A stretch of 34,672 nucleotides of DNA from CAZWUK01 sp964636685 (GTDB lineage Bacteria; Bacillota; Clostridia; Christensenellales; CAG-138), in contig CAZWUK010000015.1 of assembly GCA_964636685.1 (NCBI GenBank), positions 1-34,672 on the forward strand, read 5' to 3'. Under the pieces are notes generated by a model. It made no database searches. It saw only the letters and a program-made list of their open reading frames with translations, and was not told the origin of the DNA. How positions within the stretch are numbered: the first letter of the stretch is position 1; each line of letters opens with the position of its first letter. Below, one piece after another: positions 14,585 through 22,734 of the stretch. A program made the translations under genes and the position numbers.

Positions 14585-15955
14585 ATGCAACAATTTGAAA
14601 ATGTGATCCTCGGCTTTGGAAAAGGCGGAAAGACATTGGCGGGCGCGCTTGCCGCGCACGGGGAAAGCGTCCTGCTGGTAGAGGCGTCGGAGAAAATGTT
14701 CGGCGGCACCTGTATCAACGTCGCCTGCATTCCCACCAAAGCGATGGAGTTCAGCGCGCGCCTCGCAAAGGGACTGGACGGCCAACCGGAAGCCCGCGCC
14801 GAACGCTACCGTCAGGCAGTCGCGGAAAAATCGCTTCTCACCGCGGCGCTGCGGCAGAAGAACTACGAAAAGGCCGTCTCGGCGGGCGTAACGGTACGTG
14901 TCGCTACGGCGTCGTTTCTCGACGCAACCCACCTTCGGCTCCGCCTGCCCAGCGGCGAGTATGAAACGGTCGAAGCGGCGCGCGTATTCATCAATACCGG
15001 CGCACGGCCCTTCCTCCCGCCCATCGAAGGGCTCTCCGGCAGTCAGTTTTCCTATACCAGCGAGGAGCTGCTGGAATTGACCCGTTTGCCGCGTCATCTG
15101 GTCATTTTGGGCGGCGGATATATCGGGCTGGAGTTTGCTTCCTTCTATCGAAATTTCGGCTCCGCCGTCACGATTTTACAGGACGGAGACGCATTTTTGC
15201 CACGTGAAGATGCGGAGGTCGCCGGCGCGGTTTTATCCAGTCTGGAAAAACGCGGCGTCAGCGTACTGCGCAACGCAAGGACGCGTCTGGTGCGGGACGA
15301 CGTCCAGGACGCCGTCTTGTCCTTCGACACCCCGGACGGCGCAAAAGAGCTGCGTGCCGACGCGATCCTTGTCGCCACCGGCCGCAGACCCAACGTGAAG
15401 GAGCTGCAGCTTGACGCGGCGGGCGTCGCCTTGACCGAACGCGGCGCGATTAAAACCGACGAGCATCTCCGCACTACGGCGCCAAACATCTGGGCGATGG
15501 GCGATGTTGCGGGCGGTCTGCAATTCACCTACATCTCTCTGGACGACAGCCGTATCGTGCGCTCCCAGCTCTTTGGCGACGGCGCGAGAACCGTCAACAA
15601 TCGCGGCGCCGTACCGTACAGCGTGTTTCTGGATCCGCCGTTCTCCCGCGTGGGTATGACCGAGGCTGAAGCGGTGCAGTCCGGCTATCGCGTCAAGGTC
15701 GCCCGTCTCAGCGCTATGGCGATCCCGAAAGCAAAGGTGCTCCGCCAGCCCGAGGGACTTTTAAAGGCAATCGTTGACGCCGATACGGAGCGTATCCTCG
15801 GCGCGCATCTGTTCTGTGTCGATTCACACGAGATCGTCAACACGGTCAAGATCGCCATGGATGCGGGGCTTCCCTACACGGTGCTCCGGGACGCGGTCTT
15901 TACACATCCCACGATGACGGAGGCGCTGAACGATCTGTTCTCCTCCCTGTCCTGA
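14585..15955 (+). CDS. FAD-dependent pyridine nucleotide-disulfide oxidoreductase, MerA/RclA-like
   Basis: A 456-residue class I flavin disulfide reductase. The N-terminal FAD site (VILGFGKGGKTLAG) is followed by the redox pair C43-INVA-C48 in GGTCINVACIPTK. An NAD(P)H site (LGGGYIGLEFA) lies near 175-190, a second FAD contact (IWAMGDVAGG) near 300, and the dimerisation domain ends in HPTMTEALNDLF. It lacks the N-terminal heavy-metal domain and C-terminal vicinal cysteines of true mercuric reductase, so Hg(II) reduction is unlikely. S. aureus MerA of the HypR operon and E. coli RclA, both linked to HOCl resistance, are the best models. AAAGGAG lies eight nt before the ATG at 14585; an earlier ATG at 14567 overlaps the rrf2 stop. 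Confidence 0.88.
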   Translation: MQQFENVILGFGKGGKTLAGALAAHGESVLLVEASEKMFGGTCINVACIPTKAMEFSARLAKGLDGQPEARAERYRQAVAEKSLLTAALRQKNYEKAVSAGVTVRVATASFLDATHLRLRLPSGEYETVEAARVFINTGARPFLPPIEGLSGSQFSYTSEELLELTRLPRHLVILGGGYIGLEFASFYRNFGSAVTILQDGDAFLPREDAEVAGAVLSSLEKRGVSVLRNARTRLVRDDVQDAVLSFDTPDGAKELRADAILVATGRRPNVKELQLDAAGVALTERGAIKTDEHLRTTAPNIWAMGDVAGGLQFTYISLDDSRIVRSQLFGDGARTVNNRGAVPYSVFLDPPFSRVGMTEAEAVQSGYRVKVARLSAMAIPKAKVLRQPEGLLKAIVDADTERILGAHLFCVDSHEIVNTVKIAMDAGLPYTVLRDAVFTHPTMTEALNDLFSSLS

Positions 15956-16002
15956 TTGCAGGCGTTTCGCGCCGCGCCTTTCCCACAATGCTCGTAGGCG
16001 GC

Positions 16003-16048
16003 AAAAGCCGCGCCCCGACAGGTTCTCTGCCGGAGCGCGGCTTTTTTT
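16003..16048. terminator. Bidirectional terminator between the reductase and leuB
   Basis: AAAAGCCGCGC (16003-16013) pairs with GCGCGGCTTTT (16035-16045), with further partial pairing inside. T-runs on both strands serve the two convergent operons. Confidence 0.85.
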
Positions 16049-16063
16049 GTTCACGAAGGATTC

Positions 16064-17137
16064 TCATACGATCGCGGCGGCGATGGCTTTTCCCATCTCG
16101 CTGCAGGAAACAAGCGCATCGCCCGCGGTGCAGATGTCTCCGGTTCGAAGCCCCGCGTCGAGCACACGGTTCACCGCAGCTTCAATCGCCGCGCTCTCTG
16201 TTTCCATATCAAAAGAATACCTGAGCATCATCGCCGCCGACAGGATTGTACCGATCGGGTTTGCCTTGTTCTGTCCCGCAATGTCGGGGGCGCTGCCGTG
16301 AATGGGCTCATACATACCCCGCGTGCCGCTGCCCATGCTCGAAGAAGGGATCATACCGATCGATCCCGTTACCATGGAAGCTTCGTCCGACAGGACGTCG
16401 CCAAAGAGGTTCTCCGTCACGATCACGTCAAACTGCGAAGGATCTTTGACAATCTGCATGGCCGCATTGTCCACAAGCATGTGGGAAAGCTTCACGTCGG
16501 GATAGCAAGCTGCGACCTCCTCGACGGTTTTTCGCCACAGGCGGGAGGTATCGAGCACGTTTGCCTTATCCACCGAGGTGACGATACCGCGCCGCTTTTC
16601 TGCCATTTCAAACGCGACCCGCGCAATGCGCTCGATCTCCCGCCGGCTGTATTGCATAATGTCCGTTGCAACGGCTTCCCCGTTCACGGTCTTGGTTGTA
16701 TGCTCGCCAAAGTACACGCCGCCGGTCAGCTCGCGCACCACCACAAAGTCAATTCCACGCTCGACGGTCTGCTTGCGAAGCGGGCAGGCGTCCTGAAGCT
16801 GCGCAAACAGCTTTGCCGGACGGATGTTGGAAAACAGCCCCAGCTCCGACCGGATACGCAGCAGCGCCCGCTCCGGACGCTTTTCCTTCGGTACGCCGTC
16901 CCATTTCGGCCCGCCGACCGCGCCCAGCAGCACGCTGTCGCTCTCCTTGAGCAGCGCGAGACTCTCCTCCGGCAGCGGTTCGCCGAACCGGTCGATTGCC
17001 GCGCCGCCGCAGACCGCATCGGTGTACCGAAAGACATGCCCGTATTTTTTTGCCACAGCATCCAGTACGCGCACCGCTTCGTTGACAATCTCCGGCCCGA
17101 TTCCGTCGCCCGAAATCAACGCAATTGTTTTTTCCAT
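16064..17137 (-). CDS. leuB: 3-isopropylmalate dehydrogenase
   Basis: This enzyme oxidises and decarboxylates 3-isopropylmalate to 2-oxoisocaproate with NAD+, the third step of leucine synthesis. The 357-residue length is normal. Visible signatures are GDGIGPE at the N-terminus, the substrate-binding LRSELGLFSNIRPAKL with its arginines, VRELTGGVYFGE, the metal-binding DVLSDEASMVTGSIGMIPS and the EPIHGSAPDIAGQNKANP block that contacts NAD. It is the last gene of the leu operon, nine nt after leuD, with GAGGG upstream, and is closed by the hairpin at 16003-16048. Confidence 0.97.
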   Translation of the reverse strand: MEKTIALISGDGIGPEIVNEAVRVLDAVAKKYGHVFRYTDAVCGGAAIDRFGEPLPEESLALLKESDSVLLGAVGGPKWDGVPKEKRPERALLRIRSELGLFSNIRPAKLFAQLQDACPLRKQTVERGIDFVVVRELTGGVYFGEHTTKTVNGEAVATDIMQYSRREIERIARVAFEMAEKRRGIVTSVDKANVLDTSRLWRKTVEEVAACYPDVKLSHMLVDNAAMQIVKDPSQFDVIVTENLFGDVLSDEASMVTGSIGMIPSSSMGSGTRGMYEPIHGSAPDIAGQNKANPIGTILSAAMMLRYSFDMETESAAIEAAVNRVLDAGLRTGDICTAGDALVSCSEMGKAIAAAIV

Positions 17138-17146
17138 CGTCTTCCC

Positions 17147-17632
17147 TCACTTTCGAATGGCGTTCATCAGCCCGCCCTGCCGGATGATCTCCTTGATAAA
17201 CGGCGGGAACGGGCGGGTGTGATACACTTCACCCGTTGTCATATCGGTAATCGTCCCCGCGTCAAAGTCAACGCCGACCTTGTCGCCTTCACGGATCCCG
17301 TCCGCCGCCGCCTCACACTCCAGTATTGGAAAGCCGATGTTGATGGCATTGCGATAAAAAATGCGTGCAAACGACTTTGCGATCACGCAGGCTACGCCCG
17401 CCGCCTGAATGGCGATCGGCGCATGCTCGCGCGACGAGCCGCACCCAAAGTTCCAACCGCCGATCAGGATATCGCCCGGCTGCACGCGACCGACAAACGT
17501 CGCGTCGATGTCCTCCATACAATGGGAAGCCAGTTCCTTGTGATCCTGCGTGTTGAGATACCTTGCCGGAATGATAACGTCGGTATCAATATTGTCCCCG
17601 TATTTCAATGCCTTGCCTTCTGCGTGCATCAT
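17147..17632 (-). CDS. leuD: 3-isopropylmalate dehydratase small subunit
   Basis: The small swivelling subunit of isopropylmalate isomerase, about 161 residues, of the short type that pairs with a 420-residue LeuC. It shows GDNIDTDVIIPARYL, the GCGSSREHAP loop that shapes the substrate site, and IAKSFARIFYRNAINIGFP. Two adjacent ATG codons are possible starts. The first overlaps the leuC stop in an ATGA (17632); the second (17629) has better spacing to the GGAGG inside the leuC end. A frame running upstream to 17764 is only a shadow of leuC. Confidence 0.95.
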   Translation of the reverse strand: MMHAEGKALKYGDNIDTDVIIPARYLNTQDHKELASHCMEDIDATFVGRVQPGDILIGGWNFGCGSSREHAPIAIQAAGVACVIAKSFARIFYRNAINIGFPILECEAAADGIREGDKVGVDFDAGTITDMTTGEVYHTRPFPPFIKEIIRQGGLMNAIRK

Positions 17633-18891
17633 ACAGCCTCCTCCGGATCTGTGATTCTTCCCGTCAACGCGGACGCTGCCGCCACCGCGGGAGACGCGAG
17701 ATAGATCTCGCTGGTAATGTGTCCCATGCGCCCGACAAAATTGCGGTTGGTGGTAGACACGCACCGCTCGCCGGCGGCGAGAATTCCCATGTGTCCGCCA
17801 AGGCAGGGCCCGCAGGTCGGCGTTGAAAACACACAGCCTGCGTCGATGAATATCTCCGCATAACCCTTTTGCATAGCCTGCTTGTAGATCTCCTGCGTCG
17901 CCGGAATAATAATCGCGCGCACAGAGGGCGCGATTTGCCTGCCCTTGAGAATTTCAGCCGCGGCGGCAAGATCGGAGAGCCTGCCGTTGGTGCACGACCC
18001 GATTACGACCTGATCGATGGCAATATCCTTTCCCTCCGATGCAGGGTGCGTATTCTCCGGCAGATGCGGGTACGCCACCGTACACGGAATCTTGGAAAGA
18101 TCGATCTCGATCACGCGCGTATATTCAGCGTCTGGATCGGCTTCATACGCCGTCACGGGACGCGTCACGCGACCGGCAATATACGATTGCGTTATTTCGT
18201 CCACCGGAAAAATGCCGTTCTTTGCGCCCGCTTCAATCGCCATGTTGGCAACGGTGAACCGATCATCCATCGAAAGCGACCGTACGCCCTCGCCGGAAAA
18301 CTCGATTGATTGATACAGTGCGCCCGAAACGCCGATCAGGCCGATCAAATGCAGGATCACGTCCTTGCCGGAAACCCAGCGGGAAGGCTTGCCCGTCAAA
18401 TTGACGCGGATGGCGGACGGCGTCTTGAACCAGCATTCCCCTGTCGCCATCGCGGCCGCCATGTCCGTGCTGCCCGTGCCGGTGGAAAACGCGCCCAGCG
18501 CGCCATAGGTGCAGGTGTGCGAATCCGCGCCGATGGCAGCTTCGCCGGGTGCAATCAATCCTTTCTCCGGGATCAGGGCGTGTTCGATGCCCATGCGTCC
18601 GACGTCATAGAAGTGATCGAGCGCAAAGCGTCTGGCAAACTGCCGGCACTGGCTGCACTGCGTCGCCGCCTTGATGTCCTTGTTGGGCGTAAAGTGATCC
18701 ATAATCATTGCGATGCGCGCCGGATCGAATACCGCGGTAAAGCCCGCTTTTTCAAACTCGTTGATCGCTACCGGCGAGGTGATGTCGTTGCCCAGCACCA
18801 AATCGAGCTTGGCCCGAATCAGCTGTCCCGCCAAGACCTCGTCCAGCCCCGCGTGCGCGGCAAGGATCTTTTGCGTCATTGTCATTCCCAT
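17629..18891 (-). CDS. leuC: 3-isopropylmalate dehydratase large subunit
   Basis: The iron-sulfur subunit of isopropylmalate isomerase (2-isopropylmalate to 3-isopropylmalate), 420 residues. Cluster ligands C300 (IGSCTNGR), C360 and C363 (PTCGPCLGG) are all present, as are the GADSHTCTYGALGAF and STGTGSTDMA active-site segments. The size and sequence match the bacterial/archaeal class that uses a separate small subunit, which follows with a four-base overlap. AGGAGG lies eight nt before the ATG; leuA ends 15 nt upstream. Confidence 0.97.
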   Translation of the reverse strand: MGMTMTQKILAAHAGLDEVLAGQLIRAKLDLVLGNDITSPVAINEFEKAGFTAVFDPARIAMIMDHFTPNKDIKAATQCSQCRQFARRFALDHFYDVGRMGIEHALIPEKGLIAPGEAAIGADSHTCTYGALGAFSTGTGSTDMAAAMATGECWFKTPSAIRVNLTGKPSRWVSGKDVILHLIGLIGVSGALYQSIEFSGEGVRSLSMDDRFTVANMAIEAGAKNGIFPVDEITQSYIAGRVTRPVTAYEADPDAEYTRVIEIDLSKIPCTVAYPHLPENTHPASEGKDIAIDQVVIGSCTNGRLSDLAAAAEILKGRQIAPSVRAIIIPATQEIYKQAMQKGYAEIFIDAGCVFSTPTCGPCLGGHMGILAAGERCVSTTNRNFVGRMGHITSEIYLASPAVAAASALTGRITDPEEAV

Positions 18892-18906
18892 GCTTTTTTC
18901 CTCCTG

Positions 18907-20412
18907 TCATTCTGCGCCGGCGATCTTATTGATCCCGTTGATATACGCGCGGATAGACGATTCGATCACGTCCGTGGAAAGTCCCCGCCCGGTATAGATC
19001 TGCCCGTTATATTTCAGCTTCACCACGGCCTCGCCCATGGCGTCCTCGCCGTCAGTCACCGCGTTCAGGCTGAACCCGTCCAGACTCACCGGCAGCTGTG
19101 TAATGCGATCCACCGCCTTGAAGGAAGCATCGATCGGCCCCGTGCCGATGGCGACCTCCTCCTGCACGTTTTCGCCGGACTGGATCTTAATGCACGCCAT
19201 ATTCGGCACGTCGCTGCCCGTATTGACCACATGGCCGAGCAGCTGATAAACCGGCGCTTCCACGTGCCGTTCGGACATGAGCAGCGCTTCCAGATCCTGA
19301 TCGGTCACGTTCTTTTTCTTGTCGGCAAGCGCTTTGAAGCGTGCAAAGGTCTTGTCAAGCTTCTCGTCCGTCAGCTCGTAGCCCATCGACTCAAGACGCT
19401 CGCGCAGAGCATGCTTTCCGCTGTGCTTGCCAAGCACCATGGTGTTTTGCGGAATGCCCACATCGGTGGATTTCATGATCTCATAGGTCGCGGCGTTTGC
19501 AATCACGCCGTGCTGATGGATGCCGGATTCGTGCGCAAACGCGTTCGCGCCGACGATCGCCTTGCTGGGCGATACGGGAACGCCGGTGATCGTTGCCAGG
19601 AGCTTGCTTGTGCGGTAGATCTGTTTTGTATCGATCGCCGTTTCCGCCGCGTAATAGTCGGCACGGGTTTTGAGGTTCATCACAAGCTCCTCGAGACTTG
19701 CGTTGCCCGCCCGCTCGCCGATGCCGTTGACGGTGCATTCCACCTGCGTCGCGCCTGCGCGGATGCAGGCAAGCGAATTTGCCACGGCAAGTCCGAGATC
19801 GTCGTGGCAGTGCACCGAGATGTCAACGTTTTCAACGCCCGAGATATTGCTTTTGAGGTAGGTAATCAGCTCGTACATCTCCTCCGGCGCGGCGTAGCCC
19901 ACCGTATCCGGCACATTCAGCACCGTCGCGCCTGCTGCCACGGCGACAGAATAGCACTTGGCAAGAAACGCGCGGTCGGAACGGGAGGCGTCCTCAGCGG
20001 AAAACTCAATATCGGCGCACTTGGATTTTGCGTAGCGCACCATCTCGTCAATGCGCGCGACGACCTGCTCGCGGGTCATCTTGAGCTTATACTCCATGTG
20101 AATATCACTGGTCGCCAGAAATACGTGGATTCTCGGTTTTACCGCATCGGAAACGGCGTTCCACGCGGCGTCGATATCGCCCGCCGTGCAGCGTGCGAGG
20201 CTTGCCACGGCGCAGTTTTTCACCGTCTTTGCAATCTCTCGCACCGCATTGAAATCATCCGGTGAAGCAATGGCAAAGCCCGCTTCGATCACATCAGCGC
20301 CAAGGCGGTCAAGCTGACGCGCCAGCTCCACCTTTTCGGACAGGTTCATGCTGCAGCCGGGCGACTGCTCGCCGTCACGCAGCGTTGTATCAAAAATACG
20401 GATCTTCCTCAT
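18907..20412 (-). CDS. leuA: 2-isopropylmalate synthase
   Basis: The first committed step of leucine synthesis: acetyl-CoA plus 2-oxoisovalerate to 2-isopropylmalate. The 501-residue length is typical. The catalytic barrel starts IRIFDTTLRDGEQSPG and includes the metal-binding SVHCHDDLGLAVANS (HxH) and the NGIGERAGN loop. The C-terminal third is the leucine-binding regulatory domain, ending LSTDVIESSIRAYINGINK, so feedback inhibition by leucine is expected. The start is fixed by GGAGG five nt upstream of the ATG at 20412. The frame remains open through the T-box leader to 20679, but that is not coding. Expression is set by the T-box. Confidence 0.97.
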   Translation of the reverse strand: MRKIRIFDTTLRDGEQSPGCSMNLSEKVELARQLDRLGADVIEAGFAIASPDDFNAVREIAKTVKNCAVASLARCTAGDIDAAWNAVSDAVKPRIHVFLATSDIHMEYKLKMTREQVVARIDEMVRYAKSKCADIEFSAEDASRSDRAFLAKCYSVAVAAGATVLNVPDTVGYAAPEEMYELITYLKSNISGVENVDISVHCHDDLGLAVANSLACIRAGATQVECTVNGIGERAGNASLEELVMNLKTRADYYAAETAIDTKQIYRTSKLLATITGVPVSPSKAIVGANAFAHESGIHQHGVIANAATYEIMKSTDVGIPQNTMVLGKHSGKHALRERLESMGYELTDEKLDKTFARFKALADKKKNVTDQDLEALLMSERHVEAPVYQLLGHVVNTGSDVPNMACIKIQSGENVQEEVAIGTGPIDASFKAVDRITQLPVSLDGFSLNAVTDGEDAMGEAVVKLKYNGQIYTGRGLSTDVIESSIRAYINGINKIAGAE

Positions 20413-20436
20413 GTTTTCCTCCATCTCTATCCAATC

Positions 20437-20720
20437 AAAAAAACTCCCGTCTCCATATAAGAGACGGAAGTCAAATTCCGCGGTACCACTCCAATTGATA
20501 TTGCTATCCACTTTCTGCGTCTCCTGTTTTCGGACAACACAGCCTCTTTGATAACGGTGAGGAAACCCGTTCACGCCTACTGGGAAACGCCCGTTCAGCG
20601 GAATGCTCGAGGGTGAGTATCGACCGGTCGCGCCGCACCGTCTTTCACCAACCGACGGCTCTCTGATCTGCGGGCACAAACGTCTTTTTCCCTGTCACAG
20701 CAAATGATATACGATTTATG
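20437..20720 (-). ncRNA. T-box leader, leucine-specific (CTC specifier)
   Basis: On the minus strand the conserved T-box bulge AGTGGTACCGCGG (20490-20478) is followed by a terminator. CTTCCGTCTC (20470-20461) pairs with GAGACGGGAG (20453-20444), and seven T follow (20443-20437). Stem I carries CAGAGAGCCG and GGTTGGTGAAAG, the usual AG-bulge and distal-loop signals, and the specifier loop reads GATA-CTC-ACC with CTC (Leu) at 20617-20615. Uncharged tRNA-Leu (anticodon GAG) should pair with CTC and stabilise the antiterminator, switching on leuACDB. Confidence 0.95.
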
Positions 20721-20726
20721 GTATGT

Positions 20727-20755
20727 ACTTTAGCGTTTTTTCGTTCGCTTGTCAA
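20727..20755 (-). promoter_or_regulatory. Promoter of the leu operon
   Basis: On the minus strand TTGACA (20755-20750), 17-nt spacer, TAAAGT (20732-20727). Transcription would begin near 20720, about 310 nt before leuA. Confidence 0.75.
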
Positions 20756-20856
20756 GCGCGTTTTTCGATCGTAGCAAGACCGCGCGCAAAAAGATCGCTC
20801 TTTCCCGAAAATACAGCAAAAATTGCAGTGGAAGGCGTGGCGGTTCCGTCCGTTTA

Positions 20857-20865
20857 TGCTATACT
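20857..20865 (+). promoter_or_regulatory. Extended -10 promoter of the WG-repeat gene
   Basis: TG-C-TATACT forms an extended -10 element 38 nt before the ATG at 20903. No -35 box of note is seen at the usual distance. Confidence 0.45.
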
Positions 20866-20902
20866 GGAATCAAACAATTCTTGTGATTTGGGGGTACTGC
20901 TC

Positions 20903-22619
20903 ATGGAAGAACATAACACATCCCTGCCGGAAAACGACATTCTATCCGATTCATCCACGACCGCAGAAAACGACCGGACGATACCCATGCCGCAGCCGCC
21001 TGTACAGCAGCCGCCGGCACGCTTTGACCCCAATACCGGAAAACCCCTCGNNNNNNNNNNNNNNNNNNNNNNNNNNNNNNNNNNNNNNNNNNNNNNNNNN
21101 NNNNNNNNNNNNNNNNNNNNNNNNNNNNNNNNNNNNNNNNNNNNNNNNNNCGCCGCAGCAGCCGCCGGCACGCTTTGACCCCAATACCGGAAAGCCCCTC
21201 GCGCCGCAGCAGCCGCCGGCACGCTTTGACCCCAATACCGGAAAGCCCCTCGCGCCACCGCGGCCGCCTGTACGCTTTGATCCCAATACCGGAAAGCCCC
21301 TTGCGCCGCACGCCAAAAAGGCGAAAGGCCTCTGGATTGCGCTTGGCTCCATCGCAGCAATTGCAATTATCATATGTGCCGCGCTGTTGCTGTTGGGCGG
21401 AAAAGGGAAAGAGGCGCCGAATACGCTCTTTGTCAACGGTTATGTCGTCGGTCTGCAGGAAGGGAAATATGGCTATATCAACACGGCCGGAAAATGGGGC
21501 ATTCTACCCCAATATGACAGTGCGTCCAACTTCTCGAAAAACGGACTTGCCGCTGTTTCGCTGAACGGGAAATACGGCTACATCAACGCAAAGGGCGCTT
21601 TTGTCATCAACCCGCAGTTTGACGACGCTTATCCCTTCTCGGATAACGGTCTTGCCGTTGTGAGAGATTCCGCCGGTTATGGCTTGATTGACAAGACCGG
21701 CGCTTATGTCGGAGCCGCACGGTTCGATGAAATCGTATCCTTTGACGACGCGCCGCTGACCTCGGCATGCCTCAACGGCAAATATGGTTATATCGACAAA
21801 ACGGCAAAGTTTGTCGTCAATCCGCAGTTTGACGAAGCCTATTACTTTGCCGAAAACGGTCTGGCGCTTGTCCGGCAGGGCGAGAAGTACGGCTACGTCA
21901 ACCTGAAGGGGAAGATTGCCATCGTGCCGCAATTTGACGACGCCTTCCCGTTCTTCGATGACACCGGACTGGCGCTTGTGGAAATGAACGGGCTGTACGG
22001 TTTCATCGACAAAACAGGCAAATATGCCGTCAATCCGCAGTTTGAATACGCCGCCCGCTTCTTCGACGATGCGGCGCTCGCCCTTGTGAAGATGAATGGG
22101 CTATACGGTTTCATCGACAAAACAGGCAAGTATATCGTCTATCCGCAGTATGACAAAGCCGGTTTATTCAGCAACGGTTTTACCATGGTAGAAAAAGACG
22201 GCATGGTCGGCTACATCGACAAGACCGGCAAGCTGGTCATACCCATGCAGTTTGAATACGGCGCGCCATTTGCCGATAACGGGACTGCATTGGTGTGTTT
22301 CAACGGCAGATACGGCTATATCGGCAAAAAGGGCGACTTTGTCATCAATCCGCAGTTTGACGATGCGGACAGCTTCTCCGAAGGATTGGCCTGCTACTAT
22401 CAAGACGGAAAAGTCGGTTACATCAACGAAAAAGGCATTGTCGTCATCCCGGCACAGTACGAGACGGTTTCCGATTCTTACAACTATGGCGCGGATTTCT
22501 ATGAAGACGGCTACACCGTTGTAAAAAGCAACGGAAAGTTTGGCATCATCGACAAGACCGGCGCCTATTTGGTAGATCCCCTGCTAGATGGTATTTCAAG
22601 CTATCAGCTCGACGATTGA
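20903..22619 (+). CDS. Membrane-anchored WG-repeat protein with Pro-rich tandem array (interrupted by assembly gap)
   Basis: Read across the gap this is one gene. A 32-residue acidic N-terminus is followed by 17-residue units like PQQPPARFDPNTGKPLA, a basic segment (HAKKAKG), one membrane helix (LWIALGSIAAIAIIICAALLLL) and eleven WG-type beta repeats of about 35-45 residues (core KYGYINxxGxxVINPQFDDA). With the Ns removed, the two parts total 1617 nt, exactly 538 codons plus stop. The 100 Ns themselves shift the frame, so automated calling splits it. The topology suggests a cytoplasmic Pro-rich tail and an extracellular repeat domain. WG-repeat proteins are widespread and of unknown function, presumed binding modules. 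The ribosome site is a modest GGGGG eight nt upstream. No partner gene is evident. Confidence 0.85.
21002..21305 (+). repeat. 51-bp tandem repeats (17-residue units) with internal gap
   Basis: Four copies are visible: 21002-21050 (completed by CG at 21151-21152), 21153-21203, 21204-21254 and 21255-21305. The middle copies are almost identical at DNA level; the last differs at PPRPPV. All share ARFDPNTGKPLA or a near variant. The true copy number is hidden by the Ns. Confidence 0.9.
21051..21150. other. Assembly gap of exactly 100 N
   Basis: A run of 100 N is the usual placeholder for a gap of unknown size. The flanks, CCCCTCG before and CGCCGCAGCAG after, join seamlessly in the 51-bp repeat, so the real gap should be a multiple of 51 bp, including zero. 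Confidence 0.95.
21450..22600 (+). repeat. Eleven WG-type repeats inside the coding region
   Basis: Each unit has the pattern [NG]-K-Y-G-[YF]-[IV]-[ND]-K-[TG]-G, a short V/I strand, then PQ[FY][DE].A..F...GLA.V. The third (GYGLIDKTGAYVGAARF) and last (GKFGIIDKTGAYLVDPLL) are the most diverged. Copies six and seven are nearly identical at the start, pointing to recent duplication. Confidence 0.85.
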
Positions 22620-22637
22620 CGTCATGCGCCGCTGCTG

Positions 22638-22667
22638 CGCCGGAGTAACGCTCCGGCGTATTTTTTT
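22638..22667 (+). terminator. Intrinsic terminator after the WG-repeat gene
   Basis: CGCCGGAG (22638-22645), loop TAACG, CTCCGGCG (22651-22658), then TA and seven T. Confidence 0.9.
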
Positions 22668-22668
22668 G

Positions 22669-22697
22669 TTGACAATTCTCTTCCATCTGCATATACT
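22669..22697 (+). promoter_or_regulatory. Promoter of the GntR-ABC operon
   Basis: TTGACA (22669-22674), 17-nt spacer, TATACT (22692-22697). It begins directly at the T-run of the preceding terminator. Confidence 0.8.
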
Positions 22698-22703
22698 GTT
22701 AAT

Positions 22704-22719
22704 ACTGTTTATGTACAGT
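22704..22719. promoter_or_regulatory. Probable GntR operator
   Basis: ACTGT, six nt, ACAGT is a perfect inverted repeat just downstream of the -10 box, with a further ACTGTTA at the -10 box itself. Autoregulation by the YtrA-type regulator encoded 16 nt downstream is the natural reading. Confidence 0.5.
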
Positions 22720-22734
22720 TTAGAGGAGGCTTCG

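Noticed and set aside
14585..15955. True mercuric reductase
   Set aside because: No N-terminal heavy-metal-associated domain, no C-terminal vicinal cysteine pair and no mer genes nearby; an Rrf2 rather than MerR regulator is linked.
18310..20265. Long plus-strand frame of 651 codons opposite leuA and leuC
   Set aside because: A shadow of GC-rich codon bias in leuA/leuC; the composition is His/Arg-rich with no domain.
20413..20679. N-terminal extension of leuA through the leader
   Set aside because: The frame is open only by chance; the region is a clear T-box RNA and the ATG at 20412 has a strong ribosome site and a normal LeuA N-terminus.
20723..21178. Separate short gene ending in the N-run
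   Set aside because: It is the 5' part of the WG-repeat gene, cut artificially by the frame shift that the 100 Ns introduce.
21002..21305. CRISPR array
   Set aside because: The repeats are directly adjacent, in coding frame, and have no unique spacers.
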